A stretch of DNA of 64,000 bases from Prevotella sp. P3-122. GTDB taxonomy: Bacteria > Bacteroidota > Bacteroidia > Bacteroidales > Bacteroidaceae. Location: the NCBI RefSeq assembly GCF_002251365.1, contig NZ_NPJH01000024.1, forward strand, positions 62,001 to 126,000, given 5' to 3'. Of this stretch, positions 24,635 to 32,997 are shown one piece after another. The translations under genes were made by a program, and so were the position numbers. Under the pieces are notes generated by a model. That model searched no databases. It saw nothing but the letters and a program-made list of their open reading frames with translations, and was not told where the DNA came from. Positions within the stretch are counted from its first letter, which is position 1. Every line of letters starts with the position of its first letter.

Positions 24635-25318
24635 CTATTTCAGTGCGATAAAAAACAAATTAAACTTCTTTCTAAATTTGGGAGTTGTGGTGTTGAGACT
24701 GATATTACTGTGTTTTTTTATCTTTTCAATCAGCTTCATTTTGGCTCTCACCCTTCCTTCAACTTCTCCCTTTTCATATCTAAGGTTGTAGTTGATGGCT
24801 CCCATTAGAACATCTGCCAATTGGATGAAGACACTTTCGTGTGAACGTATAAACTGAAACCTGCCAATGGAAGAGTTGTATTCCATTATTTTTCTGAGCC
24901 TCTCCAGCTTATCGCTACTGCATGTGTCCTTGATATCCATATATATGTTATATGTATAATCCATGTCCATCTTGTGATGCAGCAATTGGTAGTACATGCG
25001 AAAGTAGAAATCATTAAACGTATAGTCTTCTCGTTTCTCGTCAATCTGACTCTTGTCAACAACCACAGCCCTAAATTCCATGTCATTCATAAAGAACCAG
25101 TCTATAAGCTCTGCATAGACTTTATACGTGGCCTCGTGGACATTTGTCCATTTCAGCTCATCACTATAGCCGTGCTTCTTCTTAATATCTTTTATGGCAT
25201 CTTTTGCCATGCGGATTTGTGTGTATGCTATACTTGTACATCCCAAAAGCATGTAGGGATGACCGTCATGCACCATGTGGGTGCTTTCATCACAGTAGAT
25301 GTTGAATGTCTTATTCAT
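24635..25318 (-). CDS. DUF3800 protein (RNase H-like fold)
   Basis: 227 residues. FNIYCDESTHMVHDGHPYML is the DUF3800 signature (DE near the N-terminus), and FIQLADVLMGAINYNLRYEK is the conserved QxAD motif. The family is thought to have an RNase H-like nuclease fold and is frequent in defence islands and mobile elements. Catalytic acids D9 and E10 are present, as is the later D. It pairs with the gene at 24095. Confidence 0.85.
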   Translation of the reverse strand: MNKTFNIYCDESTHMVHDGHPYMLLGCTSIAYTQIRMAKDAIKDIKKKHGYSDELKWTNVHEATYKVYAELIDWFFMNDMEFRAVVVDKSQIDEKREDYTFNDFYFRMYYQLLHHKMDMDYTYNIYMDIKDTCSSDKLERLRKIMEYNSSIGRFQFIRSHESVFIQLADVLMGAINYNLRYEKGEVEGRVRAKMKLIEKIKKHSNISLNTTTPKFRKKFNLFFIALK

Positions 25319-25334
25319 TGTATCTGTTTTTTGT

Positions 25335-25958
25335 TTATTCTTTATTCCTTTTCTTCAGCGGTCCACTATGAGGTCCACGGTTCAGCGTCACACCATGCTT
25401 GTTGAGTATGCGGAACACGGAACTTCGGCTTGTGAAGCCGCTGATGGCAAAGATGTCATCTATGCTGTGCCCCTCGTTGTACATGTTCACGATATTCTTC
25501 TCACGCTCCAGTTTCGACAGTGCCCTTTCAGACTTCTTGGGCGGCCGGATATTCTGTTGCAGATGGATGATGTGTGCCGATGCCTTGCGCAGCACGGCAC
25601 ACTCCTCAGAGAGTGACCCGAACATACGGATGACCTGTGAGGGCTTGGTGTCGGGGAAAAGTTCGTCAAACGTATCGATGCGGTCTTGGATGGAGATGAT
25701 GCGAACCACCTTCACACGGCAGTATTCTATGAATGTAGCCAGTTCACGGGTGCCACGCAGTGCGTTACTGAACCTCGACACCACCAGCTCGTCGCCGCGC
25801 TCCAGACTCGATATGAGCTGCTTCCACATCGGGCGCAGCCTCTCGTGTTCGGACAGTTCCTCTATCACCTGAACACAGCCGTATTGCTGCATCCAAGCCT
25901 TGTCTTCTGCATACTCTTCGCCATTGGTGGCGATAAAGATGTAACCTACTTTTGCCAT
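25335..25958 (-). CDS. Serine-recombinase homologue lacking the catalytic serine
   Basis: 207 residues. The fold is resolvase-like: VGYIFIATNGEEY at the start, DELVVSRFSNALRGTRELAT with the conserved R/S region, and a C-terminal helix-turn-helix (IVNMYNEGHSIDDIFAISGF). In active resolvases the first motif reads YxRVSxxxQ; here the serine position is alanine and the arginine is absent. It is therefore probably a DNA-binding regulator and not a recombinase. Its promoter region carries repeats (25976-26109) that it may bind. Confidence 0.75.
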   Translation of the reverse strand: MAKVGYIFIATNGEEYAEDKAWMQQYGCVQVIEELSEHERLRPMWKQLISSLERGDELVVSRFSNALRGTRELATFIEYCRVKVVRIISIQDRIDTFDELFPDTKPSQVIRMFGSLSEECAVLRKASAHIIHLQQNIRPPKKSERALSKLEREKNIVNMYNEGHSIDDIFAISGFTSRSSVFRILNKHGVTLNRGPHSGPLKKRNKE

Positions 25959-25975
25959 ACTGTTGTACGCTATTA

Positions 25976-26109
25976 AATGAAATCAAGTGCAAAGGTACAC
26001 TATTTTTCCGAGAAACAATCATACTTGAACGAAAAATCATACTTAAACACGATAATTTGCCATTTTCTTTTCACTTGATTTCATTGAAAATCATACTCGC
26101 AAGTATGAT
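25976..26109. promoter_or_regulatory. Divergent control region with 14-bp inverted repeats and ATCATACTT operators
   Basis: Perfect 14-base inverted repeats AATGAAATCAAGTG (25976-25989) and CACTTGATTTCATT (26072-26085) enclose the minus -7 box TACCTTTGC (25989-25997). ATCATACTT occurs at 26018-26026 and 26037-26045, and ATCATACT-CGCA-AGTATGAT forms a palindrome at 26090-26109. The first operator overlaps the expected -33 region of the recombinase-like gene. Confidence 0.65.
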
Positions 26110-26164
26110 ACACAAATAAGATTAAACTTACTGTCATTCTTGCAAATATATCGCTGAAACGCAT

Positions 26165-26172
26165 TAACTTTG
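26165..26172 (+). promoter_or_regulatory. -7 box for the lipoprotein operon
   Basis: TAACTTTG followed by C, with TTG at 26140-26142 upstream. It serves the plus-strand series starting at 26204. Confidence 0.6.
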
Positions 26173-26203
26173 CACCGTCAATTTCAAAATCAGACTCAAA
26201 ATA

Positions 26204-27325
26204 ATGACAACAATGAAATATGAAACCCAACTTTTCGGAGGACAAACCAACCTCCATTGCATGAAGCAAATATTGCATAATGCAAAATCAAACTCGCATG
26301 GCTGTATCAGACTTGCCATTTGTATTGCCACTGCGTTTGCCGTAGTCATGCTGACAGCATGTTCAGACGGAAACGGCACGAAGTCGTTCCATTCGAGCGA
26401 TGAAGCCATCAGAGAGTATCATGGCTTTCTGACCACTCTTCGACAGAACGGCAAGGTCTCAATTCAGACATTAGTTAAGATTGTCAACGAATGGCGCGTG
26501 TTGGACGATTCCGTGACATCGTGCATCTCACGTGACACTGTCAGGAAAGCCCACTCATACCCGTTCACGGTATATCATGAGTTGAACGACTCCATCCACA
26601 TCGAGCTGTGCCGTATGGCGATGTCTAAGCAACGCACCTTTCACGACCTGCTCTATCTCAGAGAACAGACCTCTTCCCATGTTGGTGATGAGGAACTACA
26701 GCAAGCCGTGAAGGAAGCACAGCCATTCTTCGCTTCCTTGGATAGCCTGCCTATATATAATAAAGGTGGTAAACAGGCGGTACTGAAGCGTTACCTGCTG
26801 TTCCTGCAAAAATCCGCCAAGCAAGGCATTCACGGCAAGGAAGACCTGCTCGCTTTCATCAAGGAAGAGCATTTGTATTTCAAATCCTTCCTGCAATACC
26901 TGCCGGATTTTGCTGACGATGACATCGGTGACATCAGACGAAACACCGAACACTGCTGTCGGGAGATACTCCGTGCCGCCGACCGCAAGGATTTGTCCCA
27001 CAAGGATGCAATGATATACCTCTCCATGCGCACCAACCACCGTCTGCTGCGCAACGCACAAGCGGCTATCGAGGATCTGAATAGTGGCAGGGTAAAGGAC
27101 GAGCACACCATGCACGCCTACCTCCTGATGATGATGCAGCCGTTCATGACGATGGATGACCTTTCCGTGAGCGTGCTCTCCGACAAGGACAAGGCAGACC
27201 TCTACAAAATAGCCGATGCGCTCCCCAAGGAGATGGACGGTCTGGCCAAGAAACTGCACCTCGACAAGCAACGCCTGTCGGATATGCCCATGCTCATGAT
27301 GAAGATTTATGTCACAAGATTATAA
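26204..27325 (+). CDS. Lipoprotein, transfer-region hypothetical
   Basis: 373 residues; the functional start may be ATG 26261 (MKQILHNAKSNSHG), which would place the signal peptide at the N-terminus. LAICIATAFAVVMLTACSDG is a lipoprotein signal with lipobox LTAC, so the protein should be anchored in the inner or outer membrane. The mature part is mostly helical with many charged residues and no known motif. It heads a plus-strand operon leading to the relaxase. A role in mating or regulation is inferred from position only. Confidence 0.6.
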   Translation: MTTMKYETQLFGGQTNLHCMKQILHNAKSNSHGCIRLAICIATAFAVVMLTACSDGNGTKSFHSSDEAIREYHGFLTTLRQNGKVSIQTLVKIVNEWRVLDDSVTSCISRDTVRKAHSYPFTVYHELNDSIHIELCRMAMSKQRTFHDLLYLREQTSSHVGDEELQQAVKEAQPFFASLDSLPIYNKGGKQAVLKRYLLFLQKSAKQGIHGKEDLLAFIKEEHLYFKSFLQYLPDFADDDIGDIRRNTEHCCREILRAADRKDLSHKDAMIYLSMRTNHRLLRNAQAAIEDLNSGRVKDEHTMHAYLLMMMQPFMTMDDLSVSVLSDKDKADLYKIADALPKEMDGLAKKLHLDKQRLSDMPMLMMKIYVTRL

Positions 27326-27349
27326 ACACCCCAAACAGAGAATACGATT

Positions 27350-27796
27350 ATGTTAGAACAGTTTTGCGATGATTTCCTTGCCGTCGTGCCTTTGCAGTTG
27401 CCAGAACTGCTGGACAAGCGCAAGATGGAGAAGCCTGTCAAGTATGACGATTACGTGCTTCTTACTTTCCAGTTGAACACCCCTTTCACGATAGAGGAGG
27501 TGATGGATATGCTCGAAGACGAGATGGAAATGATAATCCTCTATCACCACATTCCAAGCCGTCATACGGAGTTCGGACACAGCTGCTGTGCCTATTCCAA
27601 CCCTTCTTTCGGACGGATGTTCAAGGTCAACGGCTCCACAGATGAGCGTGGCATGGTCAGCCAGATAAAAGTGACCATCTATGACTCGCTGGAGCACATG
27701 TCGGCAGATGTATGCCTCGACCTCAGTCTGCATTGCAAGAACGGGTTCTTCAAATACATGAAGCCCAAGGAGGAAGTCCTGCTCGACTTCATTTGA
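27350..27796 (+). CDS. Hypothetical protein
   Basis: 148 residues: MLEQFCDDFLAVVPLQLPEL, TFQLNTPFTIEEVMDMLEDE, HIPSRHTEFGHSCCAYSNPS. Not recognised. It lies 24 bases after the lipoprotein gene and before other small genes of the mobilization region. Confidence 0.55.
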   Translation: MLEQFCDDFLAVVPLQLPELLDKRKMEKPVKYDDYVLLTFQLNTPFTIEEVMDMLEDEMEMIILYHHIPSRHTEFGHSCCAYSNPSFGRMFKVNGSTDERGMVSQIKVTIYDSLEHMSADVCLDLSLHCKNGFFKYMKPKEEVLLDFI

Positions 27797-27874
27797 AAGT
27801 TACATTTGCCAGATGACAGTCCTGTTCTACCGCAACAACGCTCCATTCTGTTGTCCACAACAAAGGCCAAAGTC

Positions 27875-28288
27875 ATGCCACAAGCTCCCGACCATCTGAT
27901 GAAGGAAACGCTTTACATGAAGATTATCCATCTTCTCGACCGTCACCGCACATGGCTGGAGATTGAGAGCATCGCCACTGTCCGCAACCACACGATAGTC
28001 AGGAACGGCAGAATGACCGACATCCTCAGCCGTGTGCTTGTGGTCAAGGCCATCCACCATCATTTCCCCTACACGAGAGGGCAAGTGTGGCAGATAGCCG
28101 AGTACGACTTGGAACAGGCTATCAAGAGCCTTCGGACAACCGACGGAGCTTTCCGTCAGAGAATAATCAAGGGAGAACTGACACTGGAGGATGTGGAGCG
28201 TATCATATCCACTGCCACACACGGTGTCGTCCAGCCCGACCTGAGTCCACTTCCATTATTCACATGCTATACATATTATGACAAGTAA
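27875..28288 (+). CDS. Hypothetical protein
   Basis: 137 residues from MPQAPDHLMKETLYMKIIHL; an upstream TTG at 27806 would extend it, but the ATG is preferred. Helical, with RTWLEIESIATVRNHTIVRN and DLEQAIKSLRTTDGAFRQRI. Not recognised. Its end overlaps the start of the membrane gene at 28278. Confidence 0.5.
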   Translation: MPQAPDHLMKETLYMKIIHLLDRHRTWLEIESIATVRNHTIVRNGRMTDILSRVLVVKAIHHHFPYTRGQVWQIAEYDLEQAIKSLRTTDGAFRQRIIKGELTLEDVERIISTATHGVVQPDLSPLPLFTCYTYYDK

Positions 28289-28772
28289 GATACTGTTTCT
28301 CATCCTGATGTCAGCGTTCTTCTTTGTGACGATGATTCTGCACAGAAGCCGCAGACAGTTTATGACACGGTTCTATCTGCGCATGACCGCGCTTGTGACA
28401 GCAAGGAAGCTCTACCGGTTGATGCTGCTCATCCTGCTGTACGTGTTCCACTTCCTCTACCTCTGTGTACACTATAACGACATAGGCGTAGTGGCTTCCA
28501 CCATAGCGTTTGCCATATTCTTTGTCTTTATGGATGTGGAGAGGTGGCTACAGCGTCTGCACGAGGAGCGGACACCCTTCTGCATCGCCGCGTTGGCGGC
28601 AGTGGTGTTTGTCTTCACTCCTCATCTGTTCACGCTTGCTGTCACCATCTCCTTTGTCCTTCTGGCATCACTGTTCTATCCCTCGCGCATAGTCATATCG
28701 CTGTGGAAGAACAAGGCTGACCGCAAGATGCTCCTCGAAGACACAGAAATGCTCATCATATACTACTATTAA
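28278..28772 (+). CDS. Integral membrane protein
   Basis: 164 residues with about four hydrophobic segments (ILFLILMSAFFFVTMIL, LMLLILLYVFHFLYLCVHY, VASTIAFAIFFVFMDV, FCIAALAAVVFVFT). It overlaps the preceding gene by 11 bases. Likely inner membrane. Not recognised; transfer-region context. Confidence 0.6.
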   Translation: MTSKILFLILMSAFFFVTMILHRSRRQFMTRFYLRMTALVTARKLYRLMLLILLYVFHFLYLCVHYNDIGVVASTIAFAIFFVFMDVERWLQRLHEERTPFCIAALAAVVFVFTPHLFTLAVTISFVLLASLFYPSRIVISLWKNKADRKMLLEDTEMLIIYYY

Positions 28773-28851
28773 GTATCACCTGTATCATGCCGTTCCTTTT
28801 GTATAATGGAGCTGGCGACAAACAACAGTATTCACCAAACAGATTATTGAA

Positions 28852-29736
28852 ATGAAGAAACAGAAACATAGAACGAGTTCCGGCAAGATGTCTGAACGGA
28901 TGTCCCTGTTGGAGTTCTTGAAAGAGAGGTCCGGGATAAGGCTGTCGAAGCTCGAAGCCTACCTTGACCTTGTAGACAAGGCTTCTGTACAGTACATCCC
29001 CAAGGATCTGTGCAAGCAGGAGTTCAGCCTGTCCAACGGGCAGTTTGTAATCACCATTACCGAACTGGCAGGATGCTGGCATTGGCACCGCGCCACTGTC
29101 CGCACCTTCATCGAGCAGTTGGAGAAGATGAACCAGATTTCCGTCACCCGTCTCACGAAGAGCCAAATCATCACCATCCCGATGTTGGCTGAGACACCTG
29201 CCGTTTCTCCGATTGACGCAGCCTTGGATGTGTTCCGCCAGAAGATGTGTACCGCATTGGACGAATGGCGAAGCGGCAAGATGTCCGCATCGGCTTGCGC
29301 CTCGGAATGTGAACAACTCTACGAAGATGCAACAGAGGAAGTAGCCATTATCTTGCAGAAAGCCGACAATGGCAATTCAATTGGCAAGGTGCCATGCGGA
29401 AGAAACATTCCCGAATCTGTAGGACACGCCTTTTGTATGACTGCACTCACAGCTGTCTGCGAAGCCACCTTCCATCAGGTGCTTTCGCAGGAAACAGATA
29501 ACGCCCTCGTTACCTCCCTTCTTCCCTTCTTTTACAAAGACCTGGGAGGAGACTGGCTCTCATTCATCGAGGCGGCAAAGGCAATATCAGAATTGGCATT
29601 GGATGGCAGCTCACCAGCCTTGCATCAGGAAAGCGCAGCCATCAAGTCACAGTTTCAGTCACTCTGCCGACCGTTCCTTGCCATTGTAGCCAACCAAGAG
29701 GGCTCCTGTCCATCAAAAGGCTGTATTAACCTCTAA
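28852..29736 (+). CDS. Possible replication or mobilization protein with wHTH domain
   Basis: 294 residues. The N-terminus is basic; residues of about 63-100 (FVITITELAGCWHWHRATVR then TFIEQLEKMNQISVTRLTKS) form a DnaD/replication-type winged helix. The rest is helical and neutral. It lies between a membrane gene and the MobV relaxase, 208 bases away. It may bind the origin region or assist the relaxase. Not firmly recognised. Confidence 0.5.
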   Translation: MKKQKHRTSSGKMSERMSLLEFLKERSGIRLSKLEAYLDLVDKASVQYIPKDLCKQEFSLSNGQFVITITELAGCWHWHRATVRTFIEQLEKMNQISVTRLTKSQIITIPMLAETPAVSPIDAALDVFRQKMCTALDEWRSGKMSASACASECEQLYEDATEEVAIILQKADNGNSIGKVPCGRNIPESVGHAFCMTALTAVCEATFHQVLSQETDNALVTSLLPFFYKDLGGDWLSFIEAAKAISELALDGSSPALHQESAAIKSQFQSLCRPFLAIVANQEGSCPSKGCINL

Positions 29737-29807
29737 TAATCACCGTACAACGCTTCTTCTTTTCTACTGGCACAGTGTTTACACGTCTGCCATTGCTGTA
29801 AAATAAT

Positions 29808-29873
29808 CGGGCTTGCCCGTTGGTCGGAAATGAGGGAATTTGGGTAGCCTAATACCCCTCTTGGTCTCCGACC
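29808..29873 (+). other. Candidate origin of transfer (oriT) before the relaxase
   Basis: This stretch lies 70-135 bases before the MobV gene and contains three inverted repeats: CGGGCTTGCCCG (29808-29819), GGTCGGA/TCCGACC (29822-29828 with 29867-29873) and the inner GGGTA/TACCC (29842-29846 with 29853-29857). MobV relaxases usually nick such structures close to their own gene. No exact nic consensus was recognised. Confidence 0.45.
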
Positions 29874-29944
29874 ATCGGGAGGCTGTCCTTACAAGCAGCA
29901 AGCTGGAGACAGGAGAGTTGTACACACATAAAAGGAAATAGGTT

Positions 29945-31396
29945 ATGGCAACACCAAAACAGGTTATGGATTTCCGACCATCTAAGGGAATCACCACAGC
30001 ACAGAGCAACGAGCACCAACGCCGTTGGACGGAAAAGGGTTGGGGATCCGCTGAATCAACAGGCAACTACGACCGCAGCCGTGAGCGGCTCAACTTCGAG
30101 GTTCGGGGCGGCAAGGTTTGTCCTATAGACAAGAGCCGAAGCATCCCGGAGCGCATGGCAGACATCCTGCGGAGCCGTGGAATCAAAGACCCCAACGAGG
30201 GACTGGCAGAGCCACGCTTCCGCACAGTGGTCAATTTCATCTTCGGAGGCTCACGAGAACGTATGACAGAATTGGCATTCGGTGACCAGAAGGTGAATCT
30301 CACTCACGGAGCGGACAATTCGCATCTAACCCGATGCAAGGACATTGAGGAATGGGCAAAGGATGTTTACCGCTTTGTTGCGGACAAATACGGTGAGGAG
30401 AACATCGTCGCTTTCATCTTACACTTGGACGAAACCAATCCGCACGTTCACTGCACCCTCTTGCCAATCAAGGACGGCAAGTTTGCATACAAACAGATAT
30501 TCGCCGGAAAGGACAAGTACGAGTTTTCTGCCAGGATGAAAGCCCTGCACAGCGAATTTGCCGATGTCAACAAGCGTTGGGGCATGGAGCGCGGAACTTC
30601 CGTCTCAGAGACGGGAGCACGCCACCGCACCACCGAAGAATACCGCCGCCAGCTGTCAGAACAGTGCACCACCATTGAGCAGTCCGTCGCCACCCATCAG
30701 CGGACACTCGCCTCGCTCCAATCGGACATCCGTCTGGCAGAGCGGAGAGTAAAAGGACTCACCTCAATGGTCAACAACCTCTTGCAGGAGAAGGCTGAGA
30801 AGGAGGCGGCACTTGCTGAATTGCATCGGCAGATTCTTGCAGGTCACGACAATCCTGATGCTCTCCGTCAGCAAGTCCAAGAGCTGGAGCAGGAACTGTC
30901 CGCTATCCAGTCGAAACTGGACGACAAGCAGGAGAAGCTCTCAGAGGCTGACCGCAAGCTCGATGCCCTGCGTGAGGAGATGACCGCCATGAAGGAGCGC
31001 ACGGAGGAGTTGCGGCAGGAGGCACACAGATATTCCGATACTATCCGACAAGGTGCGGACACCGTTCTCAGAAATGCCCTTCTCGAAAACATGGTCAGCG
31101 AGTTCTCCGAACGTGTGGCACGGCTTTCCAATGAGGGCAAGGACGTGTTTGACGGTTCCCTGCTTCAGGCCTTTGCGGAGAATGGAACGGAGGTGATGTA
31201 CTGTGCCACGCTTCTATTCCTCGGCTACGTCGATGATGCCACCACCTTTGCCGAAGGTCATGGCGGTGGCGGCAGTTCGTCCGACCTCAAATGGGGACGT
31301 GACGATGACGAGGATGAACGCGCTTGGGCACGCCGTTGCATGATGAAAGCTGCACGCATGATGCGCCCCTCTTCCGGCAAAAGGAAGAAACGATAA
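29945..31396 (+). CDS. MobV-family relaxase (Mob/Pre)
   Basis: 483 residues. VAFILHLDETNPHVHCTLLP has the metal-binding HxDExxPHxH motif (H160, D162, E163, H167, H169). The preceding NYDRSRERLNFEV fits MobV motif I. From about residue 205 on there is a long coiled coil, as in other MobV proteins. It nicks one strand at oriT and stays covalently attached to the transferred strand. It sits directly after the candidate oriT. Its presence means the element can be mobilized. Confidence 0.9.
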   Translation: MATPKQVMDFRPSKGITTAQSNEHQRRWTEKGWGSAESTGNYDRSRERLNFEVRGGKVCPIDKSRSIPERMADILRSRGIKDPNEGLAEPRFRTVVNFIFGGSRERMTELAFGDQKVNLTHGADNSHLTRCKDIEEWAKDVYRFVADKYGEENIVAFILHLDETNPHVHCTLLPIKDGKFAYKQIFAGKDKYEFSARMKALHSEFADVNKRWGMERGTSVSETGARHRTTEEYRRQLSEQCTTIEQSVATHQRTLASLQSDIRLAERRVKGLTSMVNNLLQEKAEKEAALAELHRQILAGHDNPDALRQQVQELEQELSAIQSKLDDKQEKLSEADRKLDALREEMTAMKERTEELRQEAHRYSDTIRQGADTVLRNALLENMVSEFSERVARLSNEGKDVFDGSLLQAFAENGTEVMYCATLLFLGYVDDATTFAEGHGGGGSSSDLKWGRDDDEDERAWARRCMMKAARMMRPSSGKRKKR

Positions 31397-31450
31397 GCGG
31401 CACTGTCACGTATCACCTGTTATAGTATTCACCAGATTAAATTGAACAAC

Positions 31451-32857
31451 ATGAGAAAAATACTTATTCTATCCCTTGGCTTCGCCCTTTCATTGGGTGC
31501 GCAAGCCAAAGACTATCACCGCACGGCGGACACCACCACCGTTGTATGCAGACTTTCGGCAGACGGTATGCTTCGTCCGCTTAAACCTTCCTACATGAAA
31601 GGGGCATTGGTAGCTTCGCCATGGACGGACAACTGGTTTGTCCAAGCGGCAGGAGGAACTACGGTCTTCCTCGGCAAACCGCTCGGATGCAACGACCTAT
31701 TCGGTCGCATGAAACCGGCATTCTCCGTGTCGATCGGCAAATGGTTCACACCTTCCGTCGGCGGTCGTCTGAACTATGGCGGTATGCAGTTCAACGACTG
31801 CAACAACTCCTCGCAGGACTACCAGTACCTGCGTGCTGATTTCATGTGGAATGTCCTCGGCAACCTCTACAAGGACGATGTACACACTCTTGCCAGATGG
31901 AGTGTCATTCCATACGTGGGCGTGGGTATGCTGCACAACAAGGTGAATGCCCACAAGCCCTTTGCCATTTCCTACGGCATACAGGGGCAGTATCATCTCT
32001 CCCCACGCATTGCTGTTACGGCAGAGATAGGCAACATGACCACCATGCAGGATTTTGACGGCTATGGCAAGGCACACCGCCTTGGCGACCATCTGCTGTC
32101 CGCATCCCTCGGCCTCTCTGTCCGCATCGGCAAGACTGGCTGGAAGCGAGTGATAGACGCTCGCCCGTACATCGCACAGAACGAATGGCTTTCGGCATAC
32201 GCCTCATCCCTTTCTGACAGCAACAGCCGCTATCACGCCCAGCACGATCGAGATTGTCAGACTCTGGAGCAGCTGCGCAAGATTCTTGCCATCGAGGGAC
32301 TTCTGGACAAGTACGGCCACCTCTTTTCTGACGATGCCGCTTCTTCCGTCACAAATGGCTATCCTCGAAACGACTACAGCGGTCTCAACTCGCTGCGTGC
32401 AAGAATGAGAGACAAGTATGGTAATGGTCAAAAGACAAAGGTCATGGAGTCCGCCTCTTGTACAGAAGAATATGGCAATGCTGAAGGTGAGCCGGAAGAC
32501 GATTACCTATCGCTCATCCACTCAGGAAAGGCTTGCATAGGTGCGCCCATCTATTTCTTCTTTGAACTTGGCACTGACAGGTTGCTCAACAGGTCACAGC
32601 TCGTCAATCTCGACGAAGTAGCACGCATCGCCAAGAAATATGGCTTGAAAGTTAAGGTCATCGGCGCTGCCGACAGTGCCACAGGCAGTGAAGCCATCAA
32701 TGATAACCTCAGCCGTTCCCGTGCCAGATTCATTGCAGAGGAACTGATGAAACGTGGTATGGAAAATGGCACCATCTCTCAGATTTTCGATGGCGGCATT
32801 GACGATTCCTCGCCCAATGAGGCGAACCGCCATACCAGAATCCTGCTGTATCTATAG
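31451..32857 (+). CDS. Outer-membrane protein with OmpA-like C-terminus
   Basis: 468 residues from MRKILILSLGFALSLGAQAK, a signal peptide cleaved near AQA-KD. The N-terminal two-thirds (GGRLNYGGMQFND, VIPYVGVGMLHNK, EIGNMTTMQDFDG) resembles a small outer-membrane barrel. The C-terminal ~100 residues (YFFFELGTDRLLNRSQLVNL, VKVIGAADSATGSEAINDNL, LSRSRARFIAEELMKRG) are an OmpA-type peptidoglycan-binding domain. A stabilising or adhesion role in mating is inferred. It follows the relaxase by 54 bases and ends at a strong terminator. Confidence 0.8.
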   Translation: MRKILILSLGFALSLGAQAKDYHRTADTTTVVCRLSADGMLRPLKPSYMKGALVASPWTDNWFVQAAGGTTVFLGKPLGCNDLFGRMKPAFSVSIGKWFTPSVGGRLNYGGMQFNDCNNSSQDYQYLRADFMWNVLGNLYKDDVHTLARWSVIPYVGVGMLHNKVNAHKPFAISYGIQGQYHLSPRIAVTAEIGNMTTMQDFDGYGKAHRLGDHLLSASLGLSVRIGKTGWKRVIDARPYIAQNEWLSAYASSLSDSNSRYHAQHDRDCQTLEQLRKILAIEGLLDKYGHLFSDDAASSVTNGYPRNDYSGLNSLRARMRDKYGNGQKTKVMESASCTEEYGNAEGEPEDDYLSLIHSGKACIGAPIYFFFELGTDRLLNRSQLVNLDEVARIAKKYGLKVKVIGAADSATGSEAINDNLSRSRARFIAEELMKRGMENGTISQIFDGGIDDSSPNEANRHTRILLYL

Positions 32858-32916
32858 CCAGACATACAGCTCCGAACAAGAGCACTAAAACTTTTTTTTC
32901 ATTGATAAATTTTAGA

Positions 32917-32953
32917 AAGGGAGGGCTTGTCCGTGATGGATAGGCCCTCCCTT
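32917..32953. terminator. Strong terminator between convergent operons
   Basis: AAGGGAGGGC (32917-32926) pairs perfectly with GCCCTCCCTT (32944-32953), with a short inner TCC/GGA. It lies between the stop of the OmpA-type gene and the end of the minus-strand ATPase gene. Confidence 0.8.
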
Positions 32954-32997
32954 AATCATATATGTATTAACGCATATTCTATGCGCATATCTTTTTT

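Noticed and set aside
25335..25958. Serine recombinase considered as the integrase of the element
   Set aside because: The catalytic serine and arginine positions are replaced, so it cannot be taken as an active integrase. No other integrase was found.
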